Positions 1 through 10,900 of a stretch of DNA of 64,000 nucleotides are shown here, piece by piece (within the stretch, counting starts at the first letter, position 1; every line of letters begins with the position of its first letter). The notes beneath the pieces are model-generated. The model was not told where the DNA came from. It saw only the letters and a program-made list of their open reading frames with translations, and ran no database searches. The position numbers were made by a program, and so were the translations under genes. The DNA lies in contig CM041777.1 of assembly GCA_023374045.1 (NCBI GenBank), positions 88,034,300 through 88,098,299 on the forward strand, written 5' to 3'. Source of the stretch: Limonium bicolor. Lineage: Eukaryota > Streptophyta > Magnoliopsida > Caryophyllales > Plumbaginaceae.

Positions 1-746
1 AAAAGTGTTGTTATGTGGTGTATGTGGATCATGGATATGAATCCCAGCTTATAAAAGAGACGTTTATGGATAACCCGATTATTAGGTAAGTGTCGTCTAT
101 TAAGGAAGTAGCTCCACTAGAGGAGAACCTTCTAGGGTTAATTAACACAATGAGTAACTTATCAATTAAGGATGTGTTATCTGTTTGTTGAGCCCATTGT
201 GGTGGAATGTGATGTGTTGTGTGTTGATAGTTTACATGCATGATTCAAATATAATCAACCGCATGCTAAGACGACAATTAGTTGTGCGTGGCCCGGTAGC
301 ATGCGGGCTGTAGGATTACCATACCAGCAAAGGTGCTGAGCCCCTGGGGGGCCACCCTTTTCTCTTCTTTTTCCTATTTCAGGTACAAGGAGCTGGAAGC
401 CGTTCGAGAGTAGGACGGGGTAGTCGCTTGTACATGGGTAATCATTTAAGTTATATATGTACAATACAGTAGGTGTAGTAAGACCGAAATTGTTATCGGC
501 GTTAGTTTGTGAATACTCGGTACAGTTGGAAGCTATGTGTATGTTTTTATTGTTATTGGAAAGGGATAGTAATGTGCAGTCGTCTCGGGAATCTAGTCCA
601 TCAGACCGATACAATGTATGTGTAATAGCCTTGTTAGCCACGTGGGTGGTTAACGGCATGTAACACCAACGAGTTAAGTAATGTGATGAAGTATGTTTTC
701 TGCTGCAGTTTTTGTTAAGTGTGTTAATGTTGGATGGGGTGTTACA
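1..746 (+). repeat. Element A: 3' part of a diverged LTR
   Basis: This stretch matches, with many differences, the last 720 or so bases of the element F LTR (53880-54602) and the reverse complement of the starts of the B and D LTRs. It ends in GGATGGGGTGTTACA, the same LTR 3' terminus as in F. No primer binding site follows: the bases after 746 lack TGGTATCAGAGC, so the LTR has been joined to other sequence or the 5' interior was deleted. Its left end lies outside the window. Reading frames here, including a long one on the minus strand from 1031 to 255, have no recognisable domain and overlap LTR homology, so I treat them as chance. Confidence 0.75.
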
Positions 747-1769
747 ATTATGAACTTGACATGAAATAATCCTAAGATGGACAGGTAAGTAGTAATATAT
801 CATGAAAGTGCCCCACATGCGAAGGCGACTAGTGTGAAGAACAGGGGAAATAATCAACACTGTAACTAAAAACAGCAATGGAAACTCTGTTAAGAGCAAG
901 GCGTCTACCTCAGTAATGATGACGAGAAAGATCTCAGTAAAATCACTGTCATAAACAGCTAACAGGGAAAAGCTTACAGGCACAAAACAACCAAGTAAAA
1001 CTTGAAAAGATCTCAATGATGAAGAATTCAAAATCGGAGGCGAACTCTAATACAGTATATGTCACATAGAGGAAACCACAGACTATAATTACCCAAGGAG
1101 GATACTAGAAGATGCATGTCATACACATGAGCATCACAAGCAGGGGAAACCTTACAATATTATTGGCAGCCCGACGTACAGTAATGGAATATACAATAAA
1201 AAATACCAAGCAATGTTGCAACTAACAAATACTTAGAAACAAGGCAATGTGGAGCCGTGGCATAACCCGATATATCAATGAATACATGAACCAGAACGTC
1301 TCGAGATGTAAGGGACAAATGCATCATGCACTAAGTAATAACCGTAGAGATATACAGATGGGAAGTCAATCAGAAAAGACAAGGAAGCAATTGGAAGTGT
1401 GCTACACATGTATATGAACCAGAATCCATAGACCTTATGGTCGACCCGACAGTTTAAACAAGCCATGAGTTAATATCGGCAATGAACAGAATGGAAAATC
1501 ACCCTCACCCGTACATACAGATTCAACATAAAAGCATATTAATGCACTACAAAACATGTTAGAGAATGCATAGGCACTTGGGGGCCATACCCCGTAAACG
1601 GACACAAGTCCAGACAAGACCAGAAATGACAATCAATTGAAGGTGATGAGGAACATAACTCATCAACCCTATATACGTACATTAATGAACTTAAACATAC
1701 CACCTACGAAGCACATTTAGACTATTCCAGAATGATTGGACATTACTTAATCAGAGTCGCGCAACGGAA

Positions 1770-1900
1770 GCGGGTGGACCCATCAGTTAAATTTACCTAC
1801 TGAGACCAAGGGGAATGCACAACGTATTTCACGTATCTTAACCAAAAATATGTACCCTACCCCCCTAAAGTCTTACAGCCCGAGAGGCTATCTTTAAAAC
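1770..1900 (+). pseudogene. Remnant of Ty3/gypsy pol C-terminus
   Basis: Translation gives a broken match to the end of chromovirus pol after the integrase core. A VGP segment, then HNVFHVS, then after a stop KYVP and LQPERL, mirror the VGPAAYRLDL...DVFHVSQLKKYVP...LQPERLE stretch of element C pol near 21475-21570. Several stops and frame changes interrupt it. It shows that element A derives from a coding chromovirus-like element. Nothing of gag, protease, RT or RNase H remains around it. Confidence 0.7.
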
Positions 1901-1985
1901 TAATCATGAGTTCAAAATGAGAGTGAAGATTTCTTCACTATTTACCGACTAGTTATACTAGTCTAGGGTACGTGGGCGTACCCCT

Positions 1986-2008
1986 CTTTTAAGGGGGGGG
2001 GGGGGAGA
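1986..2008 (+). promoter_or_regulatory. Extra polypurine-tract-like run, element A
   Basis: CTTTTAA followed by an uninterrupted G run lies about 500 bp upstream of the true PPT at 2497. The preceding GTGGGCGTA is close to GTGGGTGTA before the matching tract of element F (58254-58270), so the two are homologous. Whether it primes plus-strand synthesis is unknown. Confidence 0.5.
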
Positions 2009-2134
2009 GCCTACTGCGTTTTAGCATTTTTTAACATAGATGTACACTTTCGTTGTACTGTTACACTGTGATCCGTATGTTTACATGTGTGACTCTGTGA
2101 TTACTCTGTGATTCTATGAGCTTTACTTGCCAAT

Positions 2135-2335
2135 GTGTACTAGGTTACACTGTTATGAATGGATTATGTGTACTATGTTACACTATATTGAAGTTACTTG
2201 GGTACTACGAGATTATGTGTACTACGTTACACTATATTGGAATTACTCTGTGAGTGTGTGATATGTACTGTACTACACTACTATGAATGAATTATGTGAA
2301 CTACATTGCACTACGTTGAAGTTATTATTGGTGAT
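2135..2335. repeat. Degenerate tandem repeat of about 55-60 bp
   Basis: Three to four degenerate copies of a unit containing ATTATGTGTACTACGTTACACTA followed by a TTGAAGTTA-like segment. It is AT-rich, non-coding and lies inside the decayed interior of element A. Confidence 0.5.
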
Positions 2336-2496
2336 GACCTTTCATTATCATTACATGATATATTATGTTGTATATATACTACGAACTTAAAAGTAGTGAA
2401 ACTTGGGACTTGATCCCTAAAATACAATATGCTTAACGGAACTTGTTTTCCTCACAACCATTTGAACTTAGATATGAGACTTCGGGGCGAAGTCCA

Positions 2497-2512
2497 TTTT
2501 AAGGGGATAGAT
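2497..2512 (+). promoter_or_regulatory. Polypurine tract (PPT) of element A
   Basis: TTTTAAGGGGATAGAT sits directly before the LTR start TGAAATACCCC at 2513, as in elements C and F. A short hairpin (GACTTCG, loop GGG, CGAAGTC; 2478-2494) lies just upstream, also as in C and F. This tract would prime plus-strand DNA synthesis in reverse transcription. Confidence 0.8.
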
Positions 2513-5500
2513 TGAAATACCCCAAATCTAAATAACTCGTTAAACTATCAAATAATGAAGAATTAATTTAAGTACAAATCATTTCACGTACGCATGCTCA
2601 TTCCTGCATGCAAACGTTTACGTAAATATTATTACGCGTGTGCATGCAAACTCACGCATGCAAACGTCACGTAAAAATAGTTGTTTTTACCATAAACGCT
2701 AACAGGCGTAATTTTACTAAACATATTAACGTACTCGTACAAAACAGTTATGTACGATTATTAACAAGGATTAAACTCCTTACATAATGAGCTCGATAGA
2801 GAGAGCGTCAACAAGGAAAGATCAATACGAGCGTGTATACAAACGAGCAACGAAAAAAATTTTATGAATCCTAAGCAATTATAAATGCTAAAATAAATTG
2901 ATATACACATTTAAACAAATGTAAAAACGTATGTTACACCTATTATATATGTCATAAAAACATAAGAACTCATCAAAGGTCAAAAATACGCACTAAACAT
3001 CTTAACGACAAGAATGTTTTTAAAACGCCTTAAAAACGTGCGTTAAGCGTGACCTTGTATGACCTTTTAAACTCAAACCAAATGTCCATACCCTCATTAT
3101 ATGACTATAAGAACATAGTCCCCATGCCATAGTTAGTTAAAAACGCAAAGTGCCCAGGAGTGCTCCGCACGCCTCTTAAAGCACGAGAAGCCCCGGAGAC
3201 CCCGGAAATGCATTCTAAGTGGGTATAACTTAGTTTTCTTTACTCCAAATGATTAGTTGACCATTATTCAATATTTATAAGAGGATCCCTACGCCACTTT
3301 TTCATTTAAACACAAAGTGCTCGGGAGAAATTCTTAACGCTCCTGTTTTGGTCCGGGAGTGTCCTGGTAGCCCGGGAATTGTGTCATGAGTTAATATAAA
3401 CCCATATAACTCAATGTAACACCTTAGTATACCATAATGGACCTTAAAAAATTTCTATAACTCTTGGAACTTGTTTTAACAATTTATTTTCCAAAATGTC
3501 CTTAGAGCACAAAAACGCACCTTTCGGGTACCGAAAAAATGCGTTTTACACATTTAACTTGTAGAATGATTAGCTACGATTTTATAAAATTAAAAGGACC
3601 TAAGTTTAATATATTAATCAGGGGATAACAAGGATGACTCACCCTCCCTATACCTGCCGATTTTGACTACAAAAGAGACATGATTTTCATGTCTTTAAAT
3701 CACTTTCTCACTTAATGTTACCACATTGTCAAATTTGTCTAATTCCTATAATCATGGCCGGTTGATCCTTGTCCCATGGGATCCGTTTTCAACACATCAT
3801 CCCACAAATTAAGGCATTAGACTTTGTTGCCTTCTCTTTTGACTAAAATGCCTTCTTTTCACCTAACCTTGACAATTAATGAGACTTGTCTCTTCTTCCT
3901 CTTCTAAGTGCCGAGTTCAGTCCCTTTCTCCTTCCCTTACTCATGCCAAAACTCCCTCCTTCCAGACTTGGTAAGTTCCATTGGTAAGAGCTCTCATTTC
4001 TTAAGTTAATCTAGTTATATTTTCATGCCATTTTCAAGATATTTTCGGTTCCTAGCTCCAAGGGAGTTCTTCTAATCCATTCCATTGATCTAGAACAACA
4101 TCAATCATCACTCAAGATAGGAATTTCGTGGCTAATCAAAGGAAACACCTAAGAAAGGTTCTTAAAGGCTTAAGGTAAGAAAAATGCCTTAAAACCTTAT
4201 TTTCTTCCAAGACAAGTTCATGGACGAAATTGTCTTGTTTTCTTCTCTTTATTAACTTCTTTTTCTCCATGGTTTGACAAGTTATTCACCCTTACTCATT
4301 CAAGGCGTGAGCCTACACCAAATTCCTTAAGGTAAATCTTTGATTTTAAGGTTTACAAGAGTTATTTCTAAGTTATAAGCTTAGATCTCTTCAAGAGCTA
4401 ATTTATTTCCCCCTCCTTGTCAAGGCCAAATTTATAGGGTTCTTGAACTCCACTTTGATTCAACAAGGTAAATCCTAATCTTTAATACAAATTTTGTATA
4501 TAATACCTTAGTAAATTTCTTAAGGTTTAGTTAGGAATTCAAGGTTTAACATAAGGTATCTTTGTCCTAATATTTGAGGCACCTACAAAGGAGTGTAGAT
4601 CAAGGTTGTGTGGCCCAAGATCCAAGGAGAAACCAAGGGAAAAATCATTTCCTAAGAGGGTAAGTAATTTATCTAAGTATATATATGTAGATCTATGGTT
4701 TAAACTATGTTTTATAACATTAAACCATTAATTACCCTTATATAAAATTTAAGCCAAAATTAATGAGAGTTTAAATATGTGTTTTGATAAATTAAAGATG
4801 GGATTAAGATTTAAAAATTGATTTAAGGAATTTTAAGGTAATTATTTGATTATATATATATAATTACCAAAATTTCAAGGATTAAATTGGTATATTATAG
4901 CTTAATACTATATGTTAAGATGTTATATAATATTTGGATAGGTTAATTAGGTATTTTAATACCTAAGATATTAAGTTTATAAGTTTAAAGGTAAAATATG
5001 TAATTTACCAAAACTTGGTGGCTAGATTAAATTATGGCCAAAAATCATATATTAAATTTGGTGAATTTTGATATAATATAGTGTATGAACTCATATTAAT
5101 AATTTTGGATAAGTTAGATAAATATTAAGGAGTTAAATATACAATTTAATAAGTTTTGGGGCTATTTTGTAATTTCTGGAAAATTTGGTGTATAACCGAA
5201 TTAAGAATGATTTGCTGGGTACAATAATGTATTAAGTATGAAATTAGGCTTTGGTCAAAGTGTTGACCAAAAACCTAGAGTTAAAATGAATTAAGACATA
5301 AAAGATTAAGTTTATAAAAGTTTTGGGGTGAAATTGTAATTTATAAAAATTTATATGTAAATCTGGAATTTAAATAGGGGCGGATGCAAATTAGTAGAAA
5401 TATAAGGTCCACTTGGTTATTAAGGAAATTAAATATTAAAACTATAGTTTATAAGTTAATATATAACTATTATAAAGTTTTGGGGGTTAAAATGTAATTA

Positions 5501-5841
5501 TAAGAAGATATATGTTAAAGGCCGGAAATTTATGTGGCCATTTGGTAATTTATAAAAGTTAAGGTGTCCAAATTATAATTACCGAATTTATAGTGGTGGT
5601 TTTGTGAAATATTAATTAAGAAAATAAAACTAAGTAATATAAAGTATTTTGGAGTATAATGTAGTTTAAAAATATTTGGGGTTATATTGTAATAACCGAG
5701 AATATAAGGGTGTTCATTGGAATTAAAAAAATGTTATTAGGTCCTATGTGGATATTTGGTGGGATTAGAAAAGAAATTGTGATTTAAGGAATTAAGAATT
5801 AAAACTATATGTTATAAAGGTATAAGTAATTTATTAGTAAA

Positions 5842-5850
5842 GAAATAATA
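5842..5850. repeat. Left 9-bp target-site duplication of the Mutator-like element
   Basis: GAAATAATA directly precedes the element and is repeated at 7889-7897. The duplicated block at 33150 has the same flanks with a single GAAATAATA and no element, which confirms this as the insertion target. Confidence 0.93.
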
Positions 5851-6256
5851 GGGAATTTTCATGAGATGCCCCTGAGGTTTGACCGAATTTCATCAAATAC
5901 CCCTACCTTTTTAGAATTACTATGAGATACCCTTGAGATTTAGTTTTTAATACGAGATACCCTTCCGTCTATTTTCTCAGTAAACGTCCGTTAACTTTTT
6001 CAATTTCTTGCCATTTTACCCTTAATCCAATTTTTCATGAGATACCCCCACATATTTGTAACGACTACTTTCACCAGATACCCTTGCATGTTTCAAATGG
6101 CTAGTTTCACCAGATACCCCTGTAACGGGTACTTTCACCAGATACCCCTGTAACGAGTATTTTCACCAGACACCCTTGTAACATAAAACAGCTAGTTCTG
6201 GCCTATAAAATCAGAAAAAACACAACATTTTGACATTATAGTTTCATAATGTGACA

Positions 6257-6545
6257 ATGTCTTCCTCACAATCAAGTTACTCGGTCACTACTGTTGCTGA
6301 AGGTAGAAGATGCAATTGTGGAAGAGAAGCTAACGTCCTTGTTTCAAGAAAAAAACACTTCATCCGGAAGAATGTACTACAAATGCTTACATTGCAATAG
6401 ACGGATAGATTGGGCAAAACCACAACTAATCAACAGATTCCAATGGCATAACAACATTATATCCCCAACCAACAGAGCTTAGAAGCAGTGCAACATGAGC
6501 TGATGAAGATCAAGGAGGAAGTGAAGGACTTGAAGATGCAAAGTT
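6257..6545 (+). pseudogene. GRF-type zinc-finger protein fragment (left arm)
   Basis: From an ATG at 6257 the frame reads a Ser-rich start, then RRCNCGREANVLVS. After a one-base shift in an A run it reads SGRMYYKCLHCN and then DWAKPQ. That is the Cys-x-Cys-Gly ... Gly-Arg-x-Tyr-Tyr-x-Cys-x2-Cys pattern of the GRF zinc finger. Further on, past another break, comes a short heptad-like stretch (LEAVQHELMKIKEEVKDLK), the coiled-coil tail usual for small plant GRF proteins of unknown function. The frameshift and the copy in the opposite arm indicate a captured fragment carried by the MULE, not a resident gene. Confidence 0.75.
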
Positions 6546-6549
6546 CAAT

Positions 6550-7180
6550 GAGGTGAGGGTAGGAGTATTTATATGCATATTCTATTTATTGTTGCTGCTG
6601 AAAATGTAACCAAATGTTAGAAATGTATTGTTGCTGCTGAAAATGTAACCAAATGGCATAACAACATTATATCCCCAACCAACAAAGCTTAGAAGCAGTG
6701 CAACATGAGCTGATGAAGATCAAGGAGGAAGTGAAGGACTTGAAGATGCAAAGTTCAATGGGGCGTAGGATTATTTATAAGCTGAAATATTAGTTGCTGG
6801 AACTATGTAAATGCACTAGCTTAATGTGTAAGCTGCTGCAACTTTGTGAAATAATCAAGCTCAAAAGTAACAGCTTTATTATACTTCTGATTTTTTTTTT
6901 ACATTTCTAACATTTGGTTACATTTTCAGCAGCAACAATACATAGAATATGCATATAAATACTCCTACCCTTACCCCCATTGAAACTTTGCATCTTTCAA
7001 TTCCTTCACTTCCTCCTTGATCTTCATCAGCTCAATGTTGCCGCTTCTAAGCTCTGTTGTTGGGGATATAATGTTGTTATGCCTTTGGTTTTACATTTTC
7101 ATCAGCAACCATCCTTTCTAACATTTGGTTACATTTTCAGCAGCAAAAAACAATACCTAGATATCTGCATATAAATACTC
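6550..7180. repeat. Central direct and inverted repeats of the MULE
   Basis: The block GCTGCTGAAAATGTAACCAAATG plus the coiled-coil-coding segment (AGCAGTGCAACATGAGCTGA) occurs twice in plus orientation (6480-6560 and 6590-6760) and twice in minus orientation (6905-7070 and 7110-7260). The arms were therefore enlarged by an internal duplication. No other coding content is seen. Confidence 0.7.
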
Positions 7181-7209
7181 CTACCCTACCCCCATTGAAC
7201 TTTGCATCT

Positions 7210-7485
7210 TCAAGTCCTTCACTTCCTCCTTGATTTTCATCAGCTCATGTTGCACTGCTTCTAACTCTGTTGGTTGGGGATATATGTTTTATGCCATTGG
7301 AATCTGTTGATTAGTTTTGTGGTTTTGCCCAATCTATCCGTCTATTGCAAGTAAGCATTTGTAGTACATTCTTCCGGATGAAGTGTTTTTTTCTTGAAAC
7401 AATGACTTCAGCTTCTCTTCCACAATTGCATCTTCTACCTCCAGCAACAGTAGTGACCGAGTAACTTGATTTGTGAGGAAGACAT
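7210..7485 (-). pseudogene. GRF-type zinc-finger protein fragment (right arm)
   Basis: Reverse-strand counterpart of the fragment at 6257-6545. It starts at an ATG at 7485 and has the same CNCGRE cysteine pair and the same A-run frame problem before SGRMYYKC. It differs from the left copy by scattered substitutions and small indels, so the arms have diverged since they formed. Confidence 0.7.
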
Positions 7486-7888
7486 TGTCACATTATGAAA
7501 ACTATAATGTCAAATGTTGTATTTTTTCTGATTTTATAGGTCAGAACTAGCTTTTTTTATGTTACCGTGGTGTCTGTTAAATACCCGTTACAGGGGTATC
7601 TGGTGAAAGTACCCGTTACAGGGGTATCTGGTGAAACTAGCCATTTGAAACATGCAAGGGTATCTGGTGAAAGTAGTCGTTACAAATATGTGGGGGTATC
7701 TCATGAAAATTGGATTAAGGGTAAAATGGGTAATAAATTGAAAAAGTTAACGGACGTTTACTGAGAAAATAGACGGAAGGGTATCTCGTATTAAAAACTA
7801 AATCTCAAGGGTATCTCATAGTATTTCTAAAAAGTAGGGGTATTTTGATGAAATCGATCAAACCTCAGGGACTCTCATGAAAATTCCC

Positions 7889-7897
7889 GAAATAATA
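7889..7897. repeat. Right 9-bp target-site duplication of the Mutator-like element
   Basis: GAAATAATA, identical to 5842-5850, followed by TTATTCGGGG, which continues the interrupted flank exactly as in the empty site at 33150. Confidence 0.93.
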
Positions 7898-7953
7898 TTA
7901 TTCGGGGTTAGTTTGTAATTAATAGAAGTTTTTGGAAATTCTAAGTCCTTGAG

Positions 7954-10900
7954 TGTAACCCCCATCCAACATTAACACACTTACAACAAACTGCAGCGGA
8001 AAACATACTTCTCACATTACTTAACTCGTTGGTGTTACACGCCGTTAACCACCCACGTGGCTAACAGGCTATTACATACACATTGTATCGGTCTGATGGA
8101 CTAGATTCCCGAGAGACTACACATTACTATCTCTTTCCATTAACAACAAGACACTACACATACCTTCCAACTATACCGAGTATTTACAAGCTGATGCCGA
8201 TAACAATTTCGGTCTTACTACACCTACTGTACACATACAACTTAAGTGATTACCCATGTACAACGACTACCCCCCGTCCTACTCTCGAACGGCTTCCAGC
8301 TCCTAGTACCTGAAATAGGAAAGAAGAGAAAGGGTGGCCCCCCAGGGGCTCAGCACCTTTTTGGTATGGTAATCCCGCAGCCCGCATGCTACCGGGCCAC
8401 GCACAACTATTTGTCGTCTAAGCATGCTTTGATTTTATTTAAATCATGCACATAAACTACAAATACACAACACATTACACTGCACAACAATGGCTCAATA
8501 AAACAGCCAACACATCATCACTTAATAAATCACTCATTGTGATCTTTAACCCCTAGAGTGTTTCTCCTTTAATGGAGTTATTTCCTTAATAGACGACATT
8601 TGCCCACCAATCGGGTTATTCCCAAACGCCTCTTACATAAAACTGGAGTTCATATCCATGATCCACATACTCCACATCTTAACAACATATAACATCACAT
8701 CGCAATAGAATTACAGCACAACAATAATACTTAACATAACGGGAACGGTTCCCTTTTACGAACCGGCCCAAACATAGTCAGTTCACTTGTAGAGCCTAGA
8801 GAATGTTGCTAGACTCATGATAAGCTCGTTACATAACTCGTTACCCCGTCTCGTTAAATGAACACCGGATAACTTAACACCAAGGTGCGTCGGATATAGT
8901 AACCCAAGCACCGAACAAACATAGTATGCCCCTGTGGCCCGTGTGAGTCAGTAAAAGGAGCTTTGGTTAAGCTAAAGGGAAGAATTGGAACCAAGTGGAA
9001 ACAAACCATAACATACAGAGAGGATCGAACCTGATATGACAACGACCCCCATACTCCCACGTGGGCCGAAACAGACCGGACTCCTCACTCCCCGGTTAGC
9101 ACTTGTTAGGAGTCCCTTTATTGGACTTAGTACATTAATTCTCAAATAGATGGTTAGGTCTAGTTAGACACACACAAGGGAGGTTCATACATTCACACAC
9201 AAACATCACACACAAACATCACATGACTAACTCACGCATAGCCGGGTTAGAACATTCCTTAGGTTGGAAACGTTATTACCGGGATACCGTTCTCTTACGT
9301 TTACCTAATAATGGTTAACTAGCCTTCCGTGCGCATTTGAGGTTACCGGTATCGGTACGCAAACACACAACAACAATACGACTGTAAACTCGTTTCATGA
9401 TTTATCTATAACGTGGCAAACATACAGAAAAACACATTGGCATACAAGCGGTGTAATCCGGTAGGACACAGGTTGCAAGAAAACCATACCTTGGCCCTTG
9501 CTGCATACGACCGCCAAACGTAGTTCCTAAACATGATTAGTAATGTCGGTTATTAAATAATTATTTAACTTTTGAATACTAAGTGTTTTAACATGATTAT
9601 ATGTCATGTTTCCTTACTTAATTCACACTTGATTATCCTTGTTATACCCACTAGGGTTTACTACTTAAGTCACTCTTGTTTTGTTGTTTGTTTTTTTTTA
9701 CAAGTTTTGGTCCGACCGACCTTACACAAGGTCGGTCCATTCCAGAACACATTACCGTCAAAAATTCTACTCCGGCCGACCTTGCAAGTTCGGTCCACAA
9801 GGTCGGTCCATTCCAGAAACAATTTCCGTTCAAAAATTTAGACACGACCGGCCTTGCAAGTCCGGTCCAAGGTCGGTCCATTCCAGAAACTTAATTCGTA
9901 CCAAAAATATAAACCCGACCGACCTTGCAAGTCCGGTCCCCAAGGTCGGTCCATTCCAGAAACTCTTTCCGTAGTGTAAAACTGAGCTCGACCAACCTTA
10001 CAAGTCTGGTCCTAAGGTCGGTCGGCTCTAGACCTTTGTTTCTACATTCCCATTTGACTCCAAACTTCACCTCATGTATCCTAGTATGTTCTAACCACAT
10101 TTGGCCACCTCAAACACACCTTAAGACCTCCATTAAACTCCTTAAATTACCCATTAAAGATCTTCCTCAAGCATTACACAATTCTTATAAATACTAACAC
10201 TTGTAGTGTTTTTCCTTAGATTTCTAAGTGGTGTTTTATACTTATGACAATCACTATCCTACAATGTTTCCTTACCACCATTATCACTACTCCAAAGGCA
10301 TATTTTTTCTTTGATCACCAAAACTTGCACAAGACTTAGCATTTCATACCACATAACTTTAGTGTGTTTACAACACCCATTTGATTTCTAAATCCTCCAA
10401 GACTATGCCCAAGGCATCATAACACTTAAGAACACCATATTTCACTTGTTTCACCATATAACACTTAACAAATTCCTAATACCTTATAGGTCATAAAATC
10501 CCATTAGAATACATGAACTCCTTTGTTTGTCGACTAAATTTTTGCCATAGCTTCTCTTGTATATTCTCACACCCAAACACTTAGGTTTTCACTTTTAATC
10601 ATTCAAGAACTCTTAAATCCATCTAGAACCTTCTCTCACACAAACTTCACCAAATTTACACTACATCACAATATAGTGCATAAACAAATTGCTTGGCACT
10701 TAGGCCCTTAAATAACATGGCTCTTAGGCCCTTAAATTGCATAAACCATAAACACTGAATTTCCCATGTATATATTGCCTTTGACCTGCAAATACACCCA
10801 ACAATACATAGGCCCTAATAAACTCCTTGAGAGCATTTTACTAGCTCATTTGCCATTGGCTCCTTAGGTATTTTATTAAGCAAATCAAGCTCATTTTTCC

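Larger units (their letters stand above)
747..2512 (+). mobile_element. Element A: decayed internal region
   Basis: Non-coding, heavily decayed interior between an LTR end and a PPT. Only two landmarks are recognisable: a scrap of chromovirus pol near 1770-1900 and a purine tract near 1986-2008 in a context like the extra PPT of element F. The rest (747-1760) shows no convincing protein or repeat match inside the window. The strand is inferred from the pol scrap and the PPT, both on the plus strand. Confidence 0.6.
5851..7888. mobile_element. Fold-back Mutator-like element (MULE) carrying gene fragments
   Basis: A 2038-bp insertion with long inverted arms. The ends are GGGAATTTTCATGAGATGCC on the left and its near-exact reverse complement on the right, followed inward by the CCCTGAGGTTTGA motif often seen in plant MULE termini. 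Each arm is close to 1 kb, so most of the element can fold on itself. The outer arms hold repeated copies of a TTTCACCAGATACCCCTGTAACG-like unit (about 6060-6180 and 7590-7680), and the inner arms hold a GRF zinc-finger gene fragment. There is no transposase, so it is non-autonomous. The 9-bp target duplication, the end sequence and an empty site at 33150 identify the superfamily. The centre (6590-7200) contains repeated blocks in both orientations. Confidence 0.9.
2513..7953 (+). repeat. Element A: 3' LTR-like stretch, interrupted and not closed
   Basis: It starts with TGAAATACCCC immediately after the PPT, so it begins as a 3' LTR. The body differs from the B/D/F LTR, so it is another subfamily. 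No LTR 3' terminus is seen before element B begins at 7954, so its length is unknown. The Mutator-like element at 5851-7888 is inserted into it. From 2513 to 4880 I see only AT-rich non-coding sequence with GC-rich patches near 3150-3220 and 3320-3380. From 5145 to 5710 there are spaced degenerate copies of an AGTTTTGGGG...AATTGTAATT motif. The part 4884-7953, minus the insertion, recurs at 32205-33217. Confidence 0.5.

Noticed and set aside
255..1031. Long minus-strand open frame of 258 codons
   Set aside because: It crosses an LTR end into decayed interior, shows no domain, and the homologous LTR stretches in B, D and F do not keep it open.
9572..10197. Overlapping open frames on both strands in the GGTCGG array
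   Set aside because: They arise from the repeat period and composition; the same array in other LTRs gives different frames, and no known domain is present.
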